64,000 nucleotides of DNA from Lysobacter sp. 5GHs7-4 (GTDB taxonomy: Bacteria; Pseudomonadota; Gammaproteobacteria; Xanthomonadales; Xanthomonadaceae). The notes beneath the pieces were generated by a model. It had not been told where the DNA came from and did no database searches. It saw only the letters and a program-made list of their open reading frames with translations. Positions within the stretch are counted from its first letter, which is position 1, and each line of letters begins with the position of its first letter. The position numbers and the translations under genes are program-made. Below, in pieces: positions 58,543 through 64,000 of the stretch. The stretch spans positions 1,258,001 through 1,322,000 of the forward strand of contig NZ_CP089924.1 in the NCBI RefSeq assembly GCF_021284765.1, read 5' to 3'.

Positions 58543-60639
58543 TCACTGCAAACGCACTTCCAAATCGCGCTTTGCCCCCGCCACATTGCCGCTGTAATCC
58601 TTGGCGGTGATGCGCAGCGTGTAATCCCCCGGCGGCAGCTCGGTCGGTACCCACAGGCCCGTGGCGAGCTTGCCGTCGCGCGCGGTATTGGTCAGCACGT
58701 AGCGGAAGCGGGTGATCGCGTTGCCGTGCACGGTGACGCCGCTGCCGTCGGCGTAGACCACCTTGGTCGCCTCGTCCTCGGACGGCATGCGGTCGAACTG
58801 GATGTTGCTGCGCGGCGTTTCGTAGCCCGGCATCGGCGTGCCCGCCGCGTCCAGCCATTGGTAGCCCAGCGCGTACAGGCCTAGCCGGCGCCGCGCCTGG
58901 TTGCGGTCGACCTGGTCCCAGGCGTCGACCACGATCTGCACGCCGGGCAGGGCGCGCGATACCAGCACGCGGCCTTGCTCGCGCTGTTCCAGCGGTTGCG
59001 CCGCATCGTCCAGCAGCGCGACGCGTTCGATCTGCGGCGCGTGATGGTCGGCATAGCCAAGGAAACCCAGGCCGATCGCGTTGCGCTGGTAGCCGCTGAC
59101 GCCGACGATCAAATGCACATGGGCCATCGCGTTGATCGTGCCCAAGGCGTCGCCGACGCGGAAGCGCGTGCCGCGCAACACCCGCACGCGGCCCAGCTCG
59201 CCGTCCTCGCGCATCACGGTCTGGAAGCGGACCGGGTCCAGCGAATCGCCGCGCGCGTCGCGGCCGACGCGCATGTGGATGTAGCTCAGCGTGTCCAGGC
59301 CCATGCCTTCGCCCAACTGCCCCAGGCCCCAGGTCGCGTGCGGGCTGCTGACCTTGGCGTCGGCGATCGCCAGCACGCGCTGGCCGACGTCGCCGGCGAT
59401 GTCGAGGCCGTCGTGCAGATGATGGCGCGCCTCGCCGTTGCCGTCGCCGCGCACCTCGCCCAGGGTGCCGACCACTTCGTGCCAGGCGTTCTGCGGCGCC
59501 AGCGGCCAGCGGCCTTCGCTGCGCGGCAGGGGGTTCATCGGCGACGGGCCGACCGCGCTGGCGACCGGCGCGACGCCGGCCTTGAGCGGCGCCAGCCGGT
59601 GCACGCGGTAGCCCAGCGCATCGGCCACGTACAGGCTGTCGTCGGGCGCCAGCACCAGCGCCGACGGCCGCGCGAAACGCTGCCAGGTGCCCGCGCCGTT
59701 TATGGTGTGCACGCTGCGGTCCATACCCAGCTGCAGCACGCGGCCGCGCGCCATTTCGCCGATGTAGATCACGCCGTCGTGGGTGACGGCCACGCTCAGC
59801 GGACGTCGCAAGGTATCCGGCGGACCCTCGGGCGTGCCTTCGAGCAGGGTGCTGACCGCGCCGTCCAGGCCGATCCGCCGGATCGCGTCGTTGCGCAGGT
59901 CGGCGACCAGCACGCGGCCGTGGCGGTCCAGCGCCAGCCCGGTCGGGGTATCGAAACGCGCGAGCGCGCCGGGACCGTCCTGGTAGCCGGGACGGTCGCC
60001 GCCGGCCAGCGTGCGCACCTGGCCGTCGTTGCCGATCACGCGGATGCGGTCGTTGTAGGTGTCGGCGATGTAGACCCGCCCCTGCGGGTCTACCGCGATG
60101 CCGGTTGGGCCGTTGAAGCGGGCGGTCGCACCCGGACCGTCGAGGTAGCCCGCCTGGCCGTCGCCGGCCAGGGTGCTGACCGCGCCCTGCGGCGTGATCT
60201 TGCGGATCGCGTGGTTGCCGGTGTCGGCGACGTAGAGATTGCCGGCCGCGTCCAGGGCCAGTCCGGACGGCGTGTCGAACGCCGCCGCGGCGCCGACGCC
60301 GTCGCGGAAGCCTTCGTCGGAACCGGCCAACGTGCTCACGCTGCCGTCGGCGCGGAGGATGCGGATGCGGTTGTTGTCGCCGGCATCGGCGACGTACAAG
60401 CTGCCGTCGCGGCCCAGCGCCAGCCCGTAGGGATCGGCGAAGCGCGCCTGCGCGGCGGCGCCGTCGCGCAAGCCCTGCACGCCGTCGCCGGCGCGCAGCT
60501 CCACCTGCGCGGCCCAGCCCAGCGGCGTGACTTTGGGCGCGGCCGGTTTCAGCACGATGCTGGGTTCGTAGACGTAGGTGGCGGCCAACGCGGCGACGGT
60601 GAGGCCGATCGCCAGGCCGAGCCAGAGATTTCGGGACAT
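58543..60639 (-). CDS. NHL-repeat beta-propeller fused to a LytM/M23-type domain
   Basis: A 698-residue protein. An N-terminal membrane anchor (MSRNLWLGLAIGLTVAALAA, then TYVYEP) is followed by six NHL repeats of the form FDTPSGLALDAAGNLYVAD-N-IRKI, which should close as a propeller. After residue about 380 comes an M23-like domain: HDGLDIAGD supplies an HxxxD, and MAHVHLIVG an HxH, so the zinc-binding set of a LytM endopeptidase looks intact. A C-terminal immunoglobulin-like segment follows. This is an unusual fusion; I do not know a named family. Start chosen at MSRN (60639) with AGGAAC before it; a longer reading frame begins 39 bases upstream. Confidence 0.85.
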   Translation of the reverse strand: MSRNLWLGLAIGLTVAALAATYVYEPSIVLKPAAPKVTPLGWAAQVELRAGDGVQGLRDGAAAQARFADPYGLALGRDGSLYVADAGDNNRIRILRADGSVSTLAGSDEGFRDGVGAAAAFDTPSGLALDAAGNLYVADTGNHAIRKITPQGAVSTLAGDGQAGYLDGPGATARFNGPTGIAVDPQGRVYIADTYNDRIRVIGNDGQVRTLAGGDRPGYQDGPGALARFDTPTGLALDRHGRVLVADLRNDAIRRIGLDGAVSTLLEGTPEGPPDTLRRPLSVAVTHDGVIYIGEMARGRVLQLGMDRSVHTINGAGTWQRFARPSALVLAPDDSLYVADALGYRVHRLAPLKAGVAPVASAVGPSPMNPLPRSEGRWPLAPQNAWHEVVGTLGEVRGDGNGEARHHLHDGLDIAGDVGQRVLAIADAKVSSPHATWGLGQLGEGMGLDTLSYIHMRVGRDARGDSLDPVRFQTVMREDGELGRVRVLRGTRFRVGDALGTINAMAHVHLIVGVSGYQRNAIGLGFLGYADHHAPQIERVALLDDAAQPLEQREQGRVLVSRALPGVQIVVDAWDQVDRNQARRRLGLYALGYQWLDAAGTPMPGYETPRSNIQFDRMPSEDEATKVVYADGSGVTVHGNAITRFRYVLTNTARDGKLATGLWVPTELPPGDYTLRITAKDYSGNVAGAKRDLEVRLQ

Positions 60640-60856
60640 GCGGTTCCTGGGTTGCGTCGGCGTGCTTGCGGCCGGCATCTGATGAACGGCAATTCTAGCG
60701 GTGACGCGCGCGTAGCCGACCGGTTTGGCGCAGCGATCGGTCTCTCACCGCAAAGTTGGGCGCGAGTACACCACGGCGCATCGCCCCGTCGGGCTCCATG
60801 GTTTAAATTGCCGCGCGCGGCGCCCGGAACTGCCGGCGCCACCACAGGGGATGGGC

Positions 60857-63352
60857 ATGAGTCGTAGCAAGGGTTGGGTCGCGGCGATCGCCGCGTTGGC
60901 GGTGGTTGCGGCGTTCGCGGCGCCGGTAGTTCGCCAGGCGTTCCAACTAGCGCTGGCCCGCGTCACGGCGCCGCAGATGCAGCCGCAGGCGGCACCGGGC
61001 GATCCGGCCGAACCGATCGAGATGCAAGGTTCGCGGCCCAAGCTGACGCCGGTGAGCCTGACGATCGCCGGCGAGATTGTCGGCCTGGCGCCCGGCGCGG
61101 CGCCGGATTCGATCCTGATCCGCGTCGGCGGCCGCAGCTTCGCCGGCCAGATCCAGGGCGGCGGCTATGTGGCGACGGTCGATGCCCTGGACCGCGCCGA
61201 GATGGTCAGCGTCGAGGTCGCCTCCCAGCGCGTGCGCTATCGCAGCGTGGTCGGCAGCTTCGGCAAACTGATCGCGCACGCCGGCGGCGACCGCCGCGTC
61301 GACGCCGCCGAGTTGCAAACCTTGCGCGTGTCGCCCTTGAGCAGCGCGCTGGCCTTCCTGGTGCGCACCGCGCTGCAGGGCCGCGACGCGGTCAGCGACC
61401 GGGAGTTCGAGCACGTCAGCCGCAGCCTGTTCCAAGAAGACGTGTTCGAGGCGCGTGCCTTGCTCGCCGGTGCGGCGTCCGGCGCGGCGGTGTTGCCCGA
61501 GGGCTATGCGGACGGCCAGCAACTGCTGGAGAACGAAGCCGCTTACAGCGAATGGATCCGCAGTTTCAACGGGCGCTCGGGCAGCGACGAGGCGATGTTC
61601 CAGCCGATCGGCCACGCGCCGCTGTCGGCCTTGTCCGAGCTGCCGGCTCAAATGCTGCTGATGGCGACGATCCAGCGCGACAGCTACCCGGTGTTCGCCA
61701 ACGCGCCGCAGCTGCTGCTGCGCAATACCGATGGCAGCTACCGCTGGTACACGGGCGAGACCGAGGAAGCGCCGGTGAACTATCGCGTGGAACTGGATGC
61801 CTCGGGGGATGTGCTGCTGTCGCCGCTGGCGCCGCGCGTGTTCGAGCGCTACGAGGCGGTCGAGCGCGTGCGCTTGAGCCTGGATCGCGTCGTACTGCGG
61901 CGCCTGTTCGACGGCGACCGTCACGAATTGTGGGTGGCGCGCGAGCAGTGGAGCCGAACCTCCGTCGACCGCCCGGGAACGACGCTGGCGCCCTATGTCG
62001 AGATCCGTCTGTGGTCGGCGTCCGATCTGCAGCAGGTCACGCGCACCCGCGCTTGGACCTCCGCGCCGACCCGGCGCGCCTTGCCCTGGCCTTGCGCCAG
62101 GTCGTACGCGTCCTTCAGTAGCCGCCAGCGACTGGAAACCTGCGATTTCGTCCAGCACCGCTTCGACCCGGGCGGCAGCGGCGCGACCCAGGACCACGGC
62201 CCCAAGGTCGACCGTTATATGCGGCCCCAGGCCGCCGGCGCGGGCGTCGCTTTCGACTGGACGGTCGAGGGCGATCAACTGCTGGTGCGCACGCCGCTGG
62301 CAACGCTGCGCTACTGGAGCATCGACGGCGACGACGACACCGTCGACACCGTGGTCTACCTGGCCATCGGTAACTCCGGCGCCACCGCCGGGCAGACCTG
62401 GACCGGCGTGAGCGGGTCGCTGGCGATCGACAGCGTGCCGTTCGAGGCGGCGCAGGCCGTCGGCACCTGGACCCCGGCCTCGGCGCGGACCGCGGCGACC
62501 ATGTACCCGAACCCGCACTACACGCTGGAAGTCCAGCGCGACGTCGGTGGCGATGCCGAGCAGCGCGAGGACGGCTACGGCAGCGGTCCGCGCAGCGCGA
62601 CCCTGCGCTGGGAGGCGGTGGATGGCCGGGTCTACGAGACCCTCACCAGCGCCGTGTTCGATCGCAGGGAAGGCCAGCGCAGCGTCCGCGATTGCGCCAC
62701 GGCGTTCGCGGCCGGGGCGCAGACCTGCGCGCCCTCGCGGGTACGCTACTTCCGGCCGCTCAAGCGGGTCGGCGACGGTCTGTACGGGATCGAAGAGCTG
62801 CACTACCAGTTCGAGCAGAAGCCGCCCGGCTACACCGGCCCCTACGATGTCGTCAGCATCGACGTGCGGCCCAACCATTACCGCTGCACCGCCGGCGCTT
62901 GCCTGACGCCGCCGGCGCCGCCGACGGCGCGTCTGCCCGCGATCCAGGCGCCTCAACCGCTGGCGACCCCGGCAACGGTTGATTCGTCGGCTAAAATCCC
63001 CATGTTTGCCATCGCCCGTCCGAAAACGTCCCGAGTCGCAATGCCCATCTACGCCTTCCAATGCAGCGCCTGCGGGCACAGCTTCGACCGCCTGCAGAAA
63101 CTGTCCGACGCCGATCCCACCGTCTGCCCGTCCTGCGGCGCCGAGGCGGTCGGCCGTCAGCTGACCGCGCCGCAGTTCCGTCTGGCCGGCGGCGGCTGGT
63201 ACGAGACCGACTTCAAAAAGGACGGCGACAAGAAGCGCAACCTAGTCGACGGCGGCAGCACGGCCGGCGCGGCCAAGCCCGCCGAAACCAAGGCCGAGCC
63301 CGTCAAGAGCGAGCCCAAGCCGGCCGCCAAGCCGGCGGCGTCCTCGGATTGA
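60857..63352 (+). CDS. Large membrane-anchored protein of unknown function, reading in frame into FmdB
   Basis: The reading frame has 831 codons. Residues about 1-27 (SRSKGWVAAIAALAVVAAFAAPVV) form an anchor or signal, preceded by AGGGG six bases from ATG 60857. About 700 residues of exported beta-rich sequence of unknown family follow: VGGRSFAGQIQGGGYVATVDA, VSPLSSALAFLVRTAL and a late CTAGACLTPP. The frame then continues without a stop into MPIYAFQCSACGH (63041), a complete FmdB zinc ribbon. An out-of-frame TGA (62980) near the junction suggests that the two were once separate genes. It could be a natural fusion, a one-base frameshift, or an overlap of reading frames. Function unknown. Confidence 0.72.
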   Translation: MSRSKGWVAAIAALAVVAAFAAPVVRQAFQLALARVTAPQMQPQAAPGDPAEPIEMQGSRPKLTPVSLTIAGEIVGLAPGAAPDSILIRVGGRSFAGQIQGGGYVATVDALDRAEMVSVEVASQRVRYRSVVGSFGKLIAHAGGDRRVDAAELQTLRVSPLSSALAFLVRTALQGRDAVSDREFEHVSRSLFQEDVFEARALLAGAASGAAVLPEGYADGQQLLENEAAYSEWIRSFNGRSGSDEAMFQPIGHAPLSALSELPAQMLLMATIQRDSYPVFANAPQLLLRNTDGSYRWYTGETEEAPVNYRVELDASGDVLLSPLAPRVFERYEAVERVRLSLDRVVLRRLFDGDRHELWVAREQWSRTSVDRPGTTLAPYVEIRLWSASDLQQVTRTRAWTSAPTRRALPWPCARSYASFSSRQRLETCDFVQHRFDPGGSGATQDHGPKVDRYMRPQAAGAGVAFDWTVEGDQLLVRTPLATLRYWSIDGDDDTVDTVVYLAIGNSGATAGQTWTGVSGSLAIDSVPFEAAQAVGTWTPASARTAATMYPNPHYTLEVQRDVGGDAEQREDGYGSGPRSATLRWEAVDGRVYETLTSAVFDRREGQRSVRDCATAFAAGAQTCAPSRVRYFRPLKRVGDGLYGIEELHYQFEQKPPGYTGPYDVVSIDVRPNHYRCTAGACLTPPAPPTARLPAIQAPQPLATPATVDSSAKIPMFAIARPKTSRVAMPIYAFQCSACGHSFDRLQKLSDADPTVCPSCGAEAVGRQLTAPQFRLAGGGWYETDFKKDGDKKRNLVDGGSTAGAAKPAETKAEPVKSEPKPAAKPAASSD
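63041..63352 (+). CDS. FmdB-family zinc ribbon protein
   Basis: A 103-residue FmdB domain protein: MPIYAFQCSACGHSFDRLQK and VCPSCGA form a CxxC...CxxC zinc ribbon, followed by the conserved GGWYETDFK and an Ala/Lys/Pro-rich tail. Its normal start, the ATG at 63041, is internal to the longer reading frame above, and a TAAAAT (62992-62997) 43 bases before it could be its own -10. FmdB genes often precede aspS; here a convergent gene follows instead. Role in the family is uncertain. Confidence 0.85.
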   Translation: MPIYAFQCSACGHSFDRLQKLSDADPTVCPSCGAEAVGRQLTAPQFRLAGGGWYETDFKKDGDKKRNLVDGGSTAGAAKPAETKAEPVKSEPKPAAKPAASSD

Positions 63353-63404
63353 TCGTGGCGCCCGGCGTCGGCCGGGCCTGCGTCGATTTAGGCTTGAAGC
63401 GCGA

Positions 63405-63425
63405 CGGGCGCCGTAGCGGCGCCCG
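63405..63425. terminator. Hairpin between convergent genes
   Basis: CGGGCGCCG and CGGCGCCCG, a 9-bp perfect stem around TAG, between the FmdB stop (63352) and the DUF3011 stop (63438). Confidence 0.5.
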
Positions 63426-63437
63426 GCACGCGGCCCC

Positions 63438-64000
63438 TCAGTTACCGAATTCGCCGCGGCAGCCGCGGCTGACCCAGATCGCGGTGGCCGAGCTGATGCC
63501 CCAGGTATTGCCTTGGGTGCAGGGCTGCTTGGAGATCTGCCGCAGCAGGCGCGGCACGCCGTAGCCCGGCGGCCAGGCGCAGGTGGTGGTGCGGTTGTCC
63601 ACGCTGGAGCAGGTCACGCGGCGCGCGCCCGGTTGCGGCGGCTGGATCTGGGCGCCGGAAACGAATTCGGCGCGGCAACCCTGGCTGACCCAGACCTGGC
63701 CGTTCTGCGACTGCCAGGTCCGTCCCTGCACGCAGGCCGAGCTGGACAGCTGGCGCGACAGCCGGCTCGGCCCGTACCAGGGCACGGCGCAGGTGCGCGG
63801 GCGGTTGTCGGTGCTTTCGCAGCGCACGGCCTGGCCCACCGGCGGCATCGGCGGGTTCAGGCCGGGGCCGAATTCGCCACGGCAACCGCCGCTGACGTAG
63901 ATGTTGCCGTCGCGCGACTGCCAGGTGCTGCCCTCGGTGCAGGGCGTCTTGGACAGCTGCCGGATCAGCCGCGAATAGCCGGGCCAGCCGGCGCGGCAGG
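63438..64000 (-). CDS. DUF3011 repeat protein, 5' part cut off by window end
   Basis: The C-terminal part of a longer protein. At least three repeats follow the pattern C-x-S-x5-R-x3-CxxxxxxxxRLxRQ(L/I)S...C-x-G-x-W-x8-(I/V)(W/Y)V-x-x-GCRGEF, for example LIRQLSKTPCTEGSTWQSRDG with GCRGEF and LSSSACVQGRTWQSQNG with GCRAEF. That matches DUF3011, a disulfide-rich exported domain family. The reading frame is open to the window edge, so the start, signal peptide and number of repeats are not seen. Confidence 0.8.
   Translation of the reverse strand, partial: CRAGWPGYSRLIRQLSKTPCTEGSTWQSRDGNIYVSGGCRGEFGPGLNPPMPPVGQAVRCESTDNRPRTCAVPWYGPSRLSRQLSSSACVQGRTWQSQNGQVWVSQGCRAEFVSGAQIQPPQPGARRVTCSSVDNRTTTCAWPPGYGVPRLLRQISKQPCTQGNTWGISSATAIWVSRGCRGEFGN

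Noticed and set aside
60725..60856. Upstream extension of the large unknown protein
   Set aside because: It is Arg-rich without structure; AGGGG at 60846 and the anchor beginning at 60857 support the shorter form.

Overview
The window is high-GC (mostly about 65-72%) chromosomal DNA of a gammaproteobacterium of the Xanthomonadaceae, most likely Lysobacter or a close relative. The reasons are: late cobalamin genes behind a B12 riboswitch with no corrin-ring genes, TonB-dependent receptors, xanthomonad-style rph/rdgB/hemW, rpoZ-spoT and bamD/rluD/pgeF neighbourhoods, TTG starts, a possible leaderless start, and dispersed extragenic GAGCGGCGTGAGCCGC-type repeats. This placement rests on gene content and order only; no search was run. 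I saw no tRNA or rRNA gene, CRISPR array, transposase, prophage or replication origin.

Layout. 1-7700: a TonB-dependent receptor with an N-terminal STN domain, two small exported proteins of unknown role, and two tandem paralogous membrane-anchored proteins. 7986-14202: c-di-GMP genes, namely a CHASE-PAS-GGDEF-EAL protein and, in opposite orientation, a DUF1631-PilZ pair. 14436-18021 (minus): rph, a VOC protein, rdgB, a lipoprotein and hemW, mostly tightly packed. 18084-22785: yicC, gmk, rpoZ, spoT. 23055-33520: bamD divergent from rluD-pgeF, then a block of small accessory genes, a permease and gloA, then clpB. In E. coli clpB directly follows the pgeF homologue, so about 5 kb separates them here. 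33572-39538 (minus): alpha-carbonic anhydrase, a small unknown protein, an exported amidohydrolase and a second TonB-dependent receptor. 39790-51513: a cobalamin riboswitch and a 12-gene operon-like array: btuB, two BtuM-like membrane proteins, cobO, cobB, cbiB, cobD, cobQ, cobU, cobT, cobC, cobS. 51598-64000: an AraC/GyrI-like regulator, YceH, the YbaL antiporter, a YheS-type ABC-F ATPase, an NHL-repeat/LytM fusion, a large unknown protein reading in frame into an FmdB zinc ribbon, and the end of a DUF3011 repeat protein that runs off the window.

How the genes work together. The B12 locus encodes outer-membrane uptake, a candidate inner-membrane step, adenosylation, a,c- and peripheral amidation, aminopropanol attachment and nucleotide-loop assembly. 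It therefore fits corrinoid salvage and remodelling rather than de novo synthesis. No BtuCDF transporter is present, and the two tandem small membrane proteins, each with a Cys and a Tyr five residues later, are the best local candidates for the inner-membrane step.

The most unusual non-coding feature is a composite repeat present three times (10814-11311, 52725-53093, 58140-58495). Each copy has an ACTTTCTCTTG hairpin, a 15-bp TTTTTCGATA hairpin that shows a compensatory base-pair change between copies, a GC hairpin, and a hexanucleotide tract (CAACTG or CAACCG) that differs in length. It is accompanied by REP/REPIN-like repeats.
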